DNA from: Scatomorpha stercorigallinarum
GTDB lineage: Bacteria > Bacillota > Clostridia > Oscillospirales > Oscillospiraceae
Length of the DNA stretch: 64,000 bases
Reading direction: 5' to 3'
Assembly: GCA_944387865.1 (NCBI GenBank)
Contig: CALXGN010000001.1
Location: 233,848-297,847, forward strand
Part shown: in pieces, positions 34,483 to 43,468 of the stretch
Position numbering within the stretch: position 1 is the stretch's first letter
Layout of the letters: every line of letters starts with the position of its first letter
Made by a program: the position numbers and the translations under genes
Notes under the pieces: model-generated
Seen by the model: the letters and a program-made list of their open reading frames with translations, nothing else
Told to the model about the DNA's origin: nothing
Database searches by the model: none

Positions 34483-35081
34483 CTAAATATTCACCCCTCG
34501 CGACATCAAATAGGCCGCCAGCGAGCCGGAGGCCTCAGCATCATCAACAGCTTCATGCTTTGGAGGACGGAGCCGGGCAATGAGCGCCGCCATCCGCCTT
34601 GGCGTCATTGTCCTCCAGAATGTGCGCTCATCGCCATGGAACACACTCAGCCAAATCGAAAGATACCAGGCGAAGTCGATGCCGCCATCCGGCTTCGTCT
34701 GGCCAGTCAGTTTTTTGAGCTCGTCTCCGCGCTATCCTCGGCAGCCTGCAGAGGGTCCACCCGCTCCGACGCTTCGGCGCCGACGCTGCTGAGCACCAGC
34801 GCCATGACTATATCCCGCATCTCGTTCAGGCGCGCCGGCGCCAGCTTCCGGCCGACCTGGCGGCGTGTGAGCAGGGGCCAGCCCTGCTCGTCGGCATAGT
34901 CGTTGAGCATCGCCGTCAGGAATTCCAGGAAGGAGGCGGTCGTTGCGCGCCCGTTAAGCGCCCGGGATATATCGCCGCCGTAAGCGCTCTGCACATCGGC
35001 AAGGACGTTCATGTTGCATGAGAGCATGTATGTACGGCCGTCAAATTCAAACGGCTCATGTTTGAGTCTGATATCTTCCAC
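34483..35081 (-). CDS. Tail assembly chaperone GT (programmed -1 frameshift product)
   Basis: The 124-codon G frame contains a perfect -1 slippery heptamer, A AAA AAC in the zero-frame phasing, right before its TGA. After a -1 slip, reading continues from CTG at 34710 for 75 more codons (LTGQTKPDGGIDFAWYLSIW...) to a TAG adjacent to the tape measure ATG. The predicted fusion is ~199 residues. This is the lambda gpG/gpGT arrangement, in which the T part binds the major tail protein. Confidence 0.85.
34707..35081 (-). CDS. Tail assembly chaperone G (zero-frame product)
   Basis: 124 residues (MEDIRLKHEPFEFDGRTYML...), the abundant form made when ribosomes do not shift. It sits between the major tail protein and the tape measure and would coat the tape measure before tube assembly. 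The helical C-terminus with acidic tail fits the family. Confidence 0.85.
   Translation of the reverse strand: MEDIRLKHEPFEFDGRTYMLSCNMNVLADVQSAYGGDISRALNGRATTASFLEFLTAMLNDYADEQGWPLLTRRQVGRKLAPARLNEMRDIVMALVLSSVGAEASERVDPLQAAEDSAETSSKN
34710..34716 (-). promoter_or_regulatory. -1 ribosomal frameshift slippery site
   Basis: A AAA AAC in frame, immediately followed by the TGA of the G frame. Both tRNAs can re-pair after a one-base backward slip. Confidence 0.85.
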
Positions 35082-35089
35082 AGGTCACC

Positions 35090-35722
35090 TCACGGTCCCG
35101 TGGGGCCGGTCGTCCCCGTCGGCCCCGTAGCAGCAGGCAGCACGGCATCTACCCAAGCCCGGGCGAGCGCCTCAGTATCGGCAACAGCTACCTCCATCAT
35201 ATCCAGATCTGAGTTGTGCGACGGGAGGAATTCGCCGGTCGTCGTAGGCGTCTGGAATTGCAGGTTTTCGCCTTTGGTGACATAGTTATACGCTGGCGGA
35301 CCAAACAGGGCCCGGTAGACGAGCACACAGGTGTACTTACGCACGCCGTCGATCATATCCGGCGCGAAAAAGGCCAGTCCAACATAGTTGGCCGCATCCT
35401 TTGTGCCCATGGCAAGACCCTTGACCGTCACAGGCTCCTCAGATCCGGGAGGCGTTATGCTGCGGGACTTTTCACGCGCGCCATACATCAGCTGCTGGGC
35501 CGCGGCAGGGATGTACTTGACGCCAACGGAGATTGTGCCGCCCGTGGCCTCCCGCAGGTACTCGGCAAGCGACCCTTCGGCATACAGGCGTCCCTCGGCG
35601 AAGCGCAGCTGGATATTGGCGTTCATGGCGTCGCCCATGGTGGTCACATCGCTGTAGCTGATCTCACCGCCTGAGTTGTTGTATTTACCAATTTTTATGC
35701 ATCTAAGGTCAAAACTTGGCAT
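35090..35722 (-). CDS. Phage major tail protein with collagen-like C-terminal tag
   Basis: 210 residues. The core (~1-195) resembles clostridial siphophage tail tube proteins (SVGVKYIPAAAQQLMYGA, KGLAMGTKDAANYVGLAF). The last 12 residues are TGPTGTTGPTGP, short collagen repeats of the same type as the fibre encoded 6.4 kb downstream. Copies of the tag would decorate the tail surface. Position before the G/GT pair supports the call. Confidence 0.85.
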   Translation of the reverse strand: MPSFDLRCIKIGKYNNSGGEISYSDVTTMGDAMNANIQLRFAEGRLYAEGSLAEYLREATGGTISVGVKYIPAAAQQLMYGAREKSRSITPPGSEEPVTVKGLAMGTKDAANYVGLAFFAPDMIDGVRKYTCVLVYRALFGPPAYNYVTKGENLQFQTPTTTGEFLPSHNSDLDMMEVAVADTEALARAWVDAVLPAATGPTGTTGPTGP

Positions 35723-36162
35723 TAAATCAGTCCTCTCTGCTGAAGCTTTTCAGTGTATATTTTCTGCCATTCCTCATAGATTTTCGGCGTCGCCGACAAT
35801 TTAGCTTCATTCCAAAAATGCGACCCTGGAATAAATCCGTATTTTTTGCTACGGCCATAATTCAAAACGAATGCCTTTACCGCATTTCTGGCGCCATTAT
35901 GCTTGTCTTTTCCCAAGACGCTCGCCATTACCCTGTATCCGCCATTTTTATAGGTTATCTTCTGCTTTCGATAAATGTTCTCTATCATCTGGCCGGTTTT
36001 CCGGTGACCTGCCCTCTCGGCCGCGAGCTTCGCTTCTTCTACAAATATGTCCGCACCGGCATACAGAAACTCTTTCGCATCTTCCATATTGTACATATCA
36101 GCATCTTCGAGTCTCCGGATAAACTCAGCCATTCTGGTTGCATCGTAGATTAGAGTTGCCAT
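35722..36162 (-). CDS. HK97 gp10-like head-tail joining protein
   Basis: 146 residues resembling HK97 gp10 family proteins: an N-terminal helical part, AERAGHRKTGQMIENI, then VLNYGRSKKYGFIPGSHFW. In such phages it is the tail-completion protein. Base composition in this gene is clearly AT-richer than neighbouring genes, as if acquired separately. Start overlaps the upstream gene by 13 nt. Confidence 0.82.
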   Translation of the reverse strand: MATLIYDATRMAEFIRRLEDADMYNMEDAKEFLYAGADIFVEEAKLAAERAGHRKTGQMIENIYRKQKITYKNGGYRVMASVLGKDKHNGARNAVKAFVLNYGRSKKYGFIPGSHFWNEAKLSATPKIYEEWQKIYTEKLQQRGLI

Positions 36163-36476
36163 GGCACGCCCTCCAACGTCGCAGTCATCATCACATGGGT
36201 CCTGCCTATGTCCGCGTCGTAGTCCTCGGTCTCCACCTGGACAATGTACCCGGCGGCCTCGAGCGCTGCTTTGATGCGGCGCAAGTCATTCTGGTACGAC
36301 ACGCCCGTCCAGAGATCTACCGAGTGCTGCACCGCTGTCGCGGCTTCGCGTCCCTCGGCGTAGATAGTCGACAGTTGCCCTATGAGCTGATATGTGACAT
36401 AGGTGTCGGCCCGGCCCTCATAGGGCAGGCCGGAAACTGGCAGGCCGGTCGGCCTCAGCGCGTCCTCAATACTCAC
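36150..36476 (-). CDS. Phage tail terminator-like protein
   Basis: 108 residues. YVTYQLIGQLSTIYAEGREAAT and DLWTGVSYQNDLRRIKAALEAAGY fit the small proteins that cap the tail tube near the head. Order between the head-closure and gp10-like genes supports this. Confidence 0.7.
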   Translation of the reverse strand: MSIEDALRPTGLPVSGLPYEGRADTYVTYQLIGQLSTIYAEGREAATAVQHSVDLWTGVSYQNDLRRIKAALEAAGYIVQVETEDYDADIGRTHVMMTATLEGVPWQL

Positions 36477-36808
36477 GGCGCACCGCCTTTCACTGGAAAC
36501 TCGGTCTCCGACAGCCTAAGCGTCAGGACTGTGACTGGCAGTCCGTCGGCATTGTCCTTCGCCTGGGCGCGTACCACACGATACTGCTCGCCGTCGATAA
36601 GGCAGTACTGGCCGGCCCTTACAGGCGCCCGCCACAGCTCGACGGACATATCGATGCGCGCGCCGGCCTGCATGGCGGCGTAGAAGCGCGTCTCACCTAT
36701 CACCGTCTCCCGGTAGTAGTAGCTCTCGCCGGGCACAAGAACGCGGGGCACAGAGTCTGAGTCCAGGTCACATACGGTCAGCAGCCTGTCGTAGATCACC
36801 GACATCAC
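36473..36808 (-). CDS. Phage head closure/stopper protein
   Basis: 111 residues, beta-rich (FYAAMQAGARIDMSVELWR, YCLIDGEQYRVVRAQ), similar in pattern to SPP1 gp16-type stoppers. It overlaps the adaptor gene by 41 nt, and the tail-terminator gene by 4 nt. Confidence 0.72.
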   Translation of the reverse strand: MMSVIYDRLLTVCDLDSDSVPRVLVPGESYYYRETVIGETRFYAAMQAGARIDMSVELWRAPVRAGQYCLIDGEQYRVVRAQAKDNADGLPVTVLTLRLSETEFPVKGGAP

Positions 36809-37091
36809 CTCCAGCTGCAGCGATTTTCCGGTCGTTGAGCTCGGCGCGCAGCATCATCGGCATGCCGCTGCCATCCGGGCCCTGTATGCGTTTGCGATAC
36901 AGCCAGGCCGCATACATGGCAAGAAGCATATCGTCGGCCGGGACATCCGCTGAAAGCTGTATCCCGGCCCTCTCTATGGCCGTCGCGGCCATAGAGAGGA
37001 AATGGGAGAGCTGTATGATCTGAGCGTCTGTAGGATGCAGCAGGCCCAGATCCGTCTGCAGCAGTATCAGCTGCGTTGCCGTGGGCCTCAT
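36768..37091 (-). CDS. Phage head-tail connector (gp6-like adaptor)
   Basis: 107 residues, mainly helical, with VPADDMLLAMYAAWLYRKR resembling HK97 gp6-type adaptors that form the ring under the portal. It follows the capsid gene by 14 nt. Confidence 0.75.
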   Translation of the reverse strand: MRPTATQLILLQTDLGLLHPTDAQIIQLSHFLSMAATAIERAGIQLSADVPADDMLLAMYAAWLYRKRIQGPDGSGMPMMLRAELNDRKIAAAGGDVGDLRQAADRM

Positions 37092-37105
37092 CCGCCGACC
37101 TCCTG

Positions 37106-38785
37106 TCAGCCGGCAGCGCCGACCGTAACGGCCGTAGAGCCGACCGCCACCGCCTGGCCCTTGCTATTGAGCTCGGCGACCGTCGCCACATTGCCCGCAG
37201 CGGCGTCGATGGTCTTGTCCTCCGGCAGGGCCGTCCAGCCCGTGAGCTTTTCGGCCAGCTTAACAGGCACTGACTGGCCGCCGACCTTATACACCAGGCT
37301 CGCACCCGGTGTATTGCCGGCCACCGTCAGCACCGACTTACCGGCTGCGCCGGCAGCGCTGGTAACAACGAGCGTCCCGAGCTCGGCATTGACGAGATCT
37401 GGCTCGAACGATACCGTTTTCTGCGGTTCGGCGTTAGCATAGTTCACAAGCACAAAAGCTTCGCCGCGGATGGGCTTGCCATCATATCGCTGAGTTCCCT
37501 TGAATACGGTCATATCCTCCAGGAACAGCGGGATATCGGAGCTGGCGAGGTTGGTGCCACTGCGCTCCGCCCAAAGCTCCAGGGACATGTACCCGCCGGC
37601 GATATCGTTATCCGCCATGAATTCAAGCTCTACGATATCACCGCCAATGACGGGCATCGTGTTCTGCATGCCGGCCACCAGCGCACCGGCTGCAGAAAAG
37701 GCGAGCGCTTTGCAGATAACATCCAGATGGGTCTTTCTGTTCATGATCCACACGGGGCCGCTGGTAGCATAGTTGGGCTTTGCTATGGCGAGGGCAGCGA
37801 TCAGTCCGGAGAAGAACTCCACACCGGTGCTTGCGCCAAGATTGAGCTTCAGCACATGGCGGGCCGAGAGGTCCGTAAACGTGCCCTGATGAGCGCCCCA
37901 CCAGGCCGGCTGGCTGGCGGCCACCAGCCGCGTCACGAAGCCCACGGGCATCTTCACGCCCGTGCCGTACACGATGGCCTTGTCGCATGCAAGGCCGATG
38001 CTCTGGCCCAGATAATCGATGATGCTGGCCAGCAGCTGCAGGTCCGTGTCGTCCTCCAGGTCGCTGTTGGGCACAGCCACGTAGCCGCCGACCTTGTAGC
38101 CATCAAGCTCGACCTGCGTGAACGAGATATCGAGCTCGTTGAGCGTTGCTACCATCTCCGTCCAGATAGCCTCGGGCACCGCGCCGGCCACGTTCTGGCG
38201 GGCTTTTCCCTTCAGCGGACGGATCGTGATGTATTTGAGCAGCTTGGAGTATCTCTCCGTAGTATCGCGGAGCACGCCAAGCAGCACATCAGGCACGCCG
38301 AGCTCGGCGCCCTTAACATCCCGGGATTGAGCCTTCAGCTCGCGGACGCGCTGCAGGAAGCCCTTGACATCCTCACGGGCCACCAGCGCTGCGCGCTGTT
38401 CCGGGGTCTCGCCGATCGCTCGCAGAATGCGTGCGCGGCAGGTAGCGGTATCAGGCATAGTGTTTTCCCTCCCTCTGTTCTCTGCGCCATGCGCGGCGCT
38501 GCGCGCCTGGCTCGCTGCGGACTCGATCTCGCCGATCTGGCGCTCATAATCAGCAATCTCACCGGCAATGCGCGCCTGTTCCGCTTCGTTGGCGGCGCGC
38601 TCCTGATCAAATGCCTCGATGGCCTCGTCTATGACGCTGCGTTCCTCATCCGTGGCAGCCGCGTCGATATCGGCCGCGAGCTCGGCCTCGCGGGACATAA
38701 AGCTGTCCGCAGCATTCCGCAGCGCATCCAGGGCGCGCTGCCGTTCATTTATACGGCTGCGAAGCATAAGCACTTTAAGTGCCAC
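37106..38785 (-). CDS. HK97-fold major capsid protein with scaffold-like N-terminus
   Basis: 559 residues. The first ~105 are charged coiled coil (delta domain acting as internal scaffold, normally cut off by the prohead protease). The HK97-fold core follows (IRPLKGKARQNVAG, NSDLEDDTDLQLLASI, YGTGVKMPVGFVT). A C-terminal Ig-like domain of ~75 residues (LGTLVVTSAAGAAGKSVLTVAG...) probably projects from the shell. Overlaps the protease gene by 11 nt. Confidence 0.9.
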   Translation of the reverse strand: MALKVLMLRSRINERQRALDALRNAADSFMSREAELAADIDAAATDEERSVIDEAIEAFDQERAANEAEQARIAGEIADYERQIGEIESAASQARSAAHGAENRGRENTMPDTATCRARILRAIGETPEQRAALVAREDVKGFLQRVRELKAQSRDVKGAELGVPDVLLGVLRDTTERYSKLLKYITIRPLKGKARQNVAGAVPEAIWTEMVATLNELDISFTQVELDGYKVGGYVAVPNSDLEDDTDLQLLASIIDYLGQSIGLACDKAIVYGTGVKMPVGFVTRLVAASQPAWWGAHQGTFTDLSARHVLKLNLGASTGVEFFSGLIAALAIAKPNYATSGPVWIMNRKTHLDVICKALAFSAAGALVAGMQNTMPVIGGDIVELEFMADNDIAGGYMSLELWAERSGTNLASSDIPLFLEDMTVFKGTQRYDGKPIRGEAFVLVNYANAEPQKTVSFEPDLVNAELGTLVVTSAAGAAGKSVLTVAGNTPGASLVYKVGGQSVPVKLAEKLTGWTALPEDKTIDAAAGNVATVAELNSKGQAVAVGSTAVTVGAAG

Positions 38786-39368
38786 TGTTTTTCCCTCCTT
38801 TTAGTTTGGCTTTGGCCTGCACACGCCAGGCCTCCAGGCTGCGCTGCCGCGCGGCTTCATAGTCGGCCTTTCGGGCCGATATGCCGGTCTCCTCATACGC
38901 CGGGAATGTACAGGGGCTCACCTCATACAGGGGATTGACCTTCTCGATCTCCCAGCGGCACTTACCGTCGCCGAGGTCAACGAAGCGCTCGGACTCGATG
39001 CCGAATCCGAACGAGCACTGGCTCACATCACCTCGCTTGACGCGGGCATACAGGTCAAGCGCCGCCCGATCGTCCTGGTTGACACGGATCCGCCCCCAGA
39101 GCCCACGAGAATCCTGCTTGAGCTCGAGCGTCCCGGACTTCGTTCTCGCGAGCACGAGGTCGGAATTGTGGTTTACCAGCGCGCGGACGTCGCCGGAGAT
39201 GCTCTCGTCGAACGCGCCCGGCAAAATCGTCTCCGTGGCCCCGGGCCAGAATTCATACTCGCTGTTGAAAACCGCGAAGTAGCCCTCTATGTACAGCTCG
39301 CCGTCGGCCTCGCGCGTCTGGAATTCTACAGGCAGGCAGCGGAGCTGCCGCGTGTCCCTATCTGGCAT
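38775..39368 (-). CDS. HK97-family prohead protease
   Basis: 197 residues. The serine protease core has LVNHNSD (catalytic His) and DVSQCSFGF (catalytic Ser), then VSPCTFPAY. It removes the scaffold part of the capsid protein during head maturation. The start overlaps the portal stop by one nt. Confidence 0.9.
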   Translation of the reverse strand: MPDRDTRQLRCLPVEFQTREADGELYIEGYFAVFNSEYEFWPGATETILPGAFDESISGDVRALVNHNSDLVLARTKSGTLELKQDSRGLWGRIRVNQDDRAALDLYARVKRGDVSQCSFGFGIESERFVDLGDGKCRWEIEKVNPLYEVSPCTFPAYEETGISARKADYEAARQRSLEAWRVQAKAKLKGGKNSGT

Positions 39369-40543
39369 TATTCGCCCTCCTTTGGTTGCAGCTTCTTTTG
39401 ATCTCCTATCATACCGGCGGGGATATAGTTCTCAAGGATCACGCGCTCGTTGAGCCCGTCCTCCGGCGGCAGATCCACCCAGTCGCGCACCTCATTGCCG
39501 CTCATGATGCCGCGGACGTAGAGATTGGCGCCAACATCAGAGAGCGTTTTGAGGTCGTAGGCGTAGAGCCGGCGCGTGTTGAATTTGAAATACAGTTTCG
39601 GCGAGATCAGCAGCTTTTTCGTCAGCTCCTGAGCGATGCCATTCGCCATGGGGCGGGCCGTCGCGCGGACAAAGTTGTTATAGGCCGCCTCACTGTACTC
39701 GCCGATGCCCACGAAATATGGCGGCACGCGGATGGCCGCCGCGACGCAGCGTTTATCGAGCTCCACGCTGGCGTTGATGGCAATGTCCGCAAGGCTCAGG
39801 GGCTTGACCGTGACAACGTCCATCAGCTCCGCCGGTATCACCCACGGCTGGCCCGCGCGCTGGGTCGCGATGTATTCGTCCAGGATCTGCGTGCGTTTCG
39901 CGTCGCTGCTGATGTCCGCGTCGGAGTCCACTTTGACGATGACCGATGGCATCCACTTTGAGCTCATGAACGCATTGACCGTAGCCGACGCCTGCCGGAG
40001 GTTGCGAAGCACGTCGCGCAGCTGCAGCCGCGGCCCCCGCCCGCGCCACGGGGCGCACGGATCCGGACGCAGGCGGAAATGCAGCACATCATCCGGCATG
40101 AATGTGACCCCCTGCCACTGCACACGGTAGTCCAAACCGTTTTCGACCGGTATCATGGTCGCACCGGGCATGGGCAGCAGCTCTGCTATGAGCCCATTTT
40201 CGGATATTGGCAGGACAAAGGCGTTCCCGTCCCCGCTCGTGAGCAGCGTGGTCACGATCCAGCTCACCCAGGTCTGGCGCGTGCCGAGGCTGTATGGAGT
40301 GATGTCTATCATCGCTGAGAGGCCATCCCGGACTCGCCTGTCTCCGTCCTCGCCGTTCTGCATGAGCCATATCGTGGCATCTGAGATGATGTCGGCCACC
40401 ATGCCGACGGCGTTGGCCACATCAGGCGAATCGATGAGCCTGGAGTATCCGCGCACAGTGAGATCTGATTCCGAATCCGTCAGCGCGAGCCAGCGGGCCG
40501 CTGGGCTCACAGGGGCATCCCGCGTGCGGGGCTTTGGCATCAC
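39368..40543 (-). CDS. HK97-type phage portal protein
   Basis: 391 residues, usual for this class. YSLGTRQTWVSWIVTTLL, VLHFRLRPDPCAPWRGRGP and RVPPYFVGIGEYSEAAYNNF match conserved portal blocks. The dodecameric portal forms the DNA entry vertex where the terminase docks. Confidence 0.92.
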   Translation of the reverse strand: MMPKPRTRDAPVSPAARWLALTDSESDLTVRGYSRLIDSPDVANAVGMVADIISDATIWLMQNGEDGDRRVRDGLSAMIDITPYSLGTRQTWVSWIVTTLLTSGDGNAFVLPISENGLIAELLPMPGATMIPVENGLDYRVQWQGVTFMPDDVLHFRLRPDPCAPWRGRGPRLQLRDVLRNLRQASATVNAFMSSKWMPSVIVKVDSDADISSDAKRTQILDEYIATQRAGQPWVIPAELMDVVTVKPLSLADIAINASVELDKRCVAAAIRVPPYFVGIGEYSEAAYNNFVRATARPMANGIAQELTKKLLISPKLYFKFNTRRLYAYDLKTLSDVGANLYVRGIMSGNEVRDWVDLPPEDGLNERVILENYIPAGMIGDQKKLQPKEGE

Positions 40544-40545
40544 TT

Positions 40546-42675
40546 TCAGTCGGCATCACTCCCTTCCTTTCCGCCGTACCAGCCGGCGCCTTTCTTTTTC
40601 TTTTCCAGGTCGATTAGATAGGTGCAGGCCGCGAACACGGCGCAGTCGAACACGTCGATGCGCAGGTTATCGGCGAGCTTGTCATAGTAGGTCACATCGT
40701 CGGCCTTGTCCACGCCGTGGACATTCTGCACACAGTACTCAAACGGCTCCGCATGGCAGTAATACAACGTGCCGGCCTTCGCCGAGTTGAGCAGGTATGT
40801 GAAGCCCTCGTTTTTCAGCAGCGCCGTCTGGGGCTGATCGCGGACCGAAAAATGGGCTTCTTTCATGGCAACGTAGTACTCGCGGCAGAACTTTCGGTCG
40901 TGGCCAACCCGGCGTATCTTAAAGCCCTGCGCCCTTCGCTCCTTATACCAGCGCACCACGTCGGCGTGGTTTGTGACTTTATCGTTTGTCATGTCGAGCC
41001 AGCCGTCGTCCAGCCAGCCGAACAGCGGGATCTGGTCCTGTTCCGCCTTGACGATGGCCGCCGGGCGCGGGAACCAGCAGTGAGGCACGATGATATCCAC
41101 GCCCTTGTAGTGGCCGAAGAGACATGCTGCGGTGAGGTCGTACAGCTTTGAAAGGTCACTGCCTCCATACCACTGGATGGGCAGACGCGCGAGATCCTCA
41201 AGGCTCCAGTCGTATTTCTCGTCGCTTGCACGCCATTCGGAGATATCGAAATAGGCACGCAGCGACTGGATAAAAACATTGAGGCTCTTTGTGAGGAACT
41301 CCGGCCGCATCTGCGGATCCTCGCGCGCAAGCTGGGCGTCTGCTATCATATCCGCCGGCCGTATACTCTGTCCCCATCCCGGATTACACGCTTCCATAGT
41401 CTTGGGGTCATCGTAGGCCACCTCGCCGTTCTCTGCCGCTTCGGCAGCTGCGATATACACAAACGTGCGGTCCGCTATGTCCCCTGTCACAGAGCCGTTA
41501 AGTATTCTCCGGCAGAATTCCACGCGTCGGGCGCAGAAGCCCTGCTCGAGCGAGCCCGCGGTGGATATGCCGATGACGAGCTTGTTTGAGTAGGCCTTAG
41601 TGGCATCCTTGAGCACTTGGTACTGTTTTGCGCTCTTGTACGTGTGCATCTCATCCGCGATGATGACGTTGGCATTGAAGGAGTCCTGCTTATCCGGGCT
41701 CGTGGCCAGCGCGTTTATGCTTATAAAGCCATCGCCGACATCGCCGGAAATGCTGCGCTCCATGTTGTTATTGATTATGCGCAGGCCATGCTCCGGGTCA
41801 TCATCCACCGTGAGGCCCAGGCGCTGGACGTTGTACTTCAAGAAGTCGAACCCCTCCAGAGCCTGCTTCAGCGCGCCGCCGACCTCATATACCTTCGAAC
41901 CGGACTCGCGGTAGTACAGAGCGAAGGCCCAGGCCAGGGCGGCGGCAAACGTCGTCTTGACGTTCTTGCGGGGCACGAATATCAGCGCCTCGATGTATCG
42001 CCGGAGCTGCGTGCCGGGCTGATAGAAGCCCATGATGTTATAAACACAGAACTTGTGATACGGCAGTAGAACAAACGGCTGGCCTCTCATCGGGGTACCG
42101 TCGAGAGCTTCCCCCTGCTGATGGCATATCGTCGTCTCGATGATGGCTATGATCAGGTTGGCCTCATCCGCGCGGAAATCCCAGCTGCCGGTGTCCAGAT
42201 CGGACACATACCGCACGCAGGCCTGGCGAATCTCCGGACACGCGAGGATGTCCCCGGACAGCACACCTTCGACGTATCCATCGACCTCTGCAAGATAATC
42301 CCCGGCATGCTCTACAGCTGTTTCCCGGGCCGCGGCGAGGAGCTCCTCGATTTTGCTGAGCTTTCCGAGCATCTCTGCGCCGCGCGAGCGGGCCTTATTC
42401 AGGCCTGTAGGCGTCAACCCCAGCTGATTGCGCATGGCCTGAACATCCTTGCGCAGCTGCTCCACCGCCGTCCAGTATGGGTCCTTGGCCGTGTACGCCG
42501 CGCCCGTCTTGTTCACGAGCTCGGCGACCATTTTTCCGCCCTGTGCCCGCCATTCTTTCTCGGCGCGGGAAAGCTGCCGCTCCGTCTTGGCCAGGGTCTT
42601 GATGGCCGGCTCGAATATCTCGTTGTAGACGCCCACAGCCCTCATGGACTCGCGTATCGCATCTTCCCTTGCCAT
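40546..42675 (-). CDS. Phage terminase, apparent fusion of P27-type small and large subunits
   Basis: 709 residues. From ~140 it is a TerL: Walker A-like VPRKNVKTTFAAA (~234-246), Walker B IIADEMHT, and a C-terminal RNase H-like nuclease (GGSDLSKLYDLTA, KADDVTYYDKLADN). The first ~115 residues (YNEIFEPAIKTLAKTERQLSRA ... YWTAVEQLRKDVQAMRNQLGLTP) resemble P27-family small subunits that recognise packaging sites. No separate terS gene is found, so one polypeptide seems to hold both functions. Confidence 0.85.
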   Translation of the reverse strand: MAREDAIRESMRAVGVYNEIFEPAIKTLAKTERQLSRAEKEWRAQGGKMVAELVNKTGAAYTAKDPYWTAVEQLRKDVQAMRNQLGLTPTGLNKARSRGAEMLGKLSKIEELLAAARETAVEHAGDYLAEVDGYVEGVLSGDILACPEIRQACVRYVSDLDTGSWDFRADEANLIIAIIETTICHQQGEALDGTPMRGQPFVLLPYHKFCVYNIMGFYQPGTQLRRYIEALIFVPRKNVKTTFAAALAWAFALYYRESGSKVYEVGGALKQALEGFDFLKYNVQRLGLTVDDDPEHGLRIINNNMERSISGDVGDGFISINALATSPDKQDSFNANVIIADEMHTYKSAKQYQVLKDATKAYSNKLVIGISTAGSLEQGFCARRVEFCRRILNGSVTGDIADRTFVYIAAAEAAENGEVAYDDPKTMEACNPGWGQSIRPADMIADAQLAREDPQMRPEFLTKSLNVFIQSLRAYFDISEWRASDEKYDWSLEDLARLPIQWYGGSDLSKLYDLTAACLFGHYKGVDIIVPHCWFPRPAAIVKAEQDQIPLFGWLDDGWLDMTNDKVTNHADVVRWYKERRAQGFKIRRVGHDRKFCREYYVAMKEAHFSVRDQPQTALLKNEGFTYLLNSAKAGTLYYCHAEPFEYCVQNVHGVDKADDVTYYDKLADNLRIDVFDCAVFAACTYLIDLEKKKKGAGWYGGKEGSDAD

Positions 42676-42834
42676 ATCCGCCTCGCTCAGCTGCGCGCGG
42701 GCGCGCCGTTTGCGGCCGCGTCACGCCTGCGCGTTTTTTCCCGTACCCGTTACCCGATTCGCCCGCGTGAACCCCCTCCGGCGGTTTTCCCGCCGTCGGA
42801 AAGAGGGCCGGCCCCGGTGACTTAGGGACAATTC
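42676..42834. other. Intergenic region between HNH and terminase, candidate packaging site
   Basis: 159 bp without a gene, very GC-rich, with an inverted stretch around 42778-42805 (CCGGCGG...CCGCCG). In HK97-like phages the cos site usually lies next to the HNH and terminase genes. That it is cos is inference. Confidence 0.35.
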
Positions 42835-43128
42835 TCAGTCCCCGTATCTACGGGGGGGGATAGTCCGGCGGCGCCAGGACTCCCCCAGCGCGCTCAAACT
42901 CCCGTCCTCGTTGTGCATGGCCCGGTGCGCTTCGGCCGACAGGCTCAGCAAATTCCAGTCGCACCAGGCATACTCCGGCCAGGCCTCGGCCGGCCAGATG
43001 TGATGCACCGTCGTGGCTTCGACGATGCGCCCATACCGCGCCGCCTCCCGGCAGCGGTATCTGTCTCGGCGCAGGATGCGCGGCCGTACAAAGCGCCGCC
43101 AGCGCCGGCTCTCGTATCCGTCCCACAT
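42835..43128 (-). CDS. HNH endonuclease
   Basis: 97 residues from an ATG with GGAGG. TTVHHIWPAEAW, WNLLSLSAEAHRAMHN gives the His-Asn-His beta-beta-alpha metal core; the first zinc-knuckle-like Cys pair is reduced to one Cys (RYRCREAARYG). HNH proteins next to terminase aid cos cleavage and packaging in many siphophages. Confidence 0.88.
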   Translation of the reverse strand: MWDGYESRRWRRFVRPRILRRDRYRCREAARYGRIVEATTVHHIWPAEAWPEYAWCDWNLLSLSAEAHRAMHNEDGSLSALGESWRRRTIPPRRYGD

Positions 43129-43181
43129 GTCAGCCTCCAGGAAACAAAAAGCGCCCGCGCAGATCTCCCGAGATGTCTCGG

Positions 43182-43376
43182 TCAATCGGCACAGGCACTT
43201 AGGCACAGGCACTCGCCATATGCGATTTTCACGTTTATCCGCCGCTTGCACTTCCGGCACCAGACCGGCAGGTTGGCGGCCCGGGTCTCCGGCTCGACCG
43301 CCTGGTCTGTCAGATTCCCGCAGTATGGGCAGACGACCCTGCCCTTTCGCACTTCCAGTTTAGCGTTTACGCGCAT
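43182..43376 (-). CDS. Com-like zinc-ribbon protein
   Basis: 64 residues from the ATG at 43376. CPYCGN ... VWCRKCKRR forms a four-Cys zinc ribbon like Mu Com and the cysteine-rich KTR proteins in clostridial phages, which bind RNA. The start is uncertain: no clear ribosome site precedes this ATG, and a TTG at 43409 has GAGGGGGGAG in front. Confidence 0.65.
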   Translation of the reverse strand: MRVNAKLEVRKGRVVCPYCGNLTDQAVEPETRAANLPVWCRKCKRRINVKIAYGECLCLSACAD

Positions 43377-43468
43377 GTCTGTCAAGCATTTTCGTGTACC
43401 TGGTACCAAGTTCTCCCCCCTCTCACCTAAAGATATACACAACCCCAAGACAGAAAAATATAGAGACG

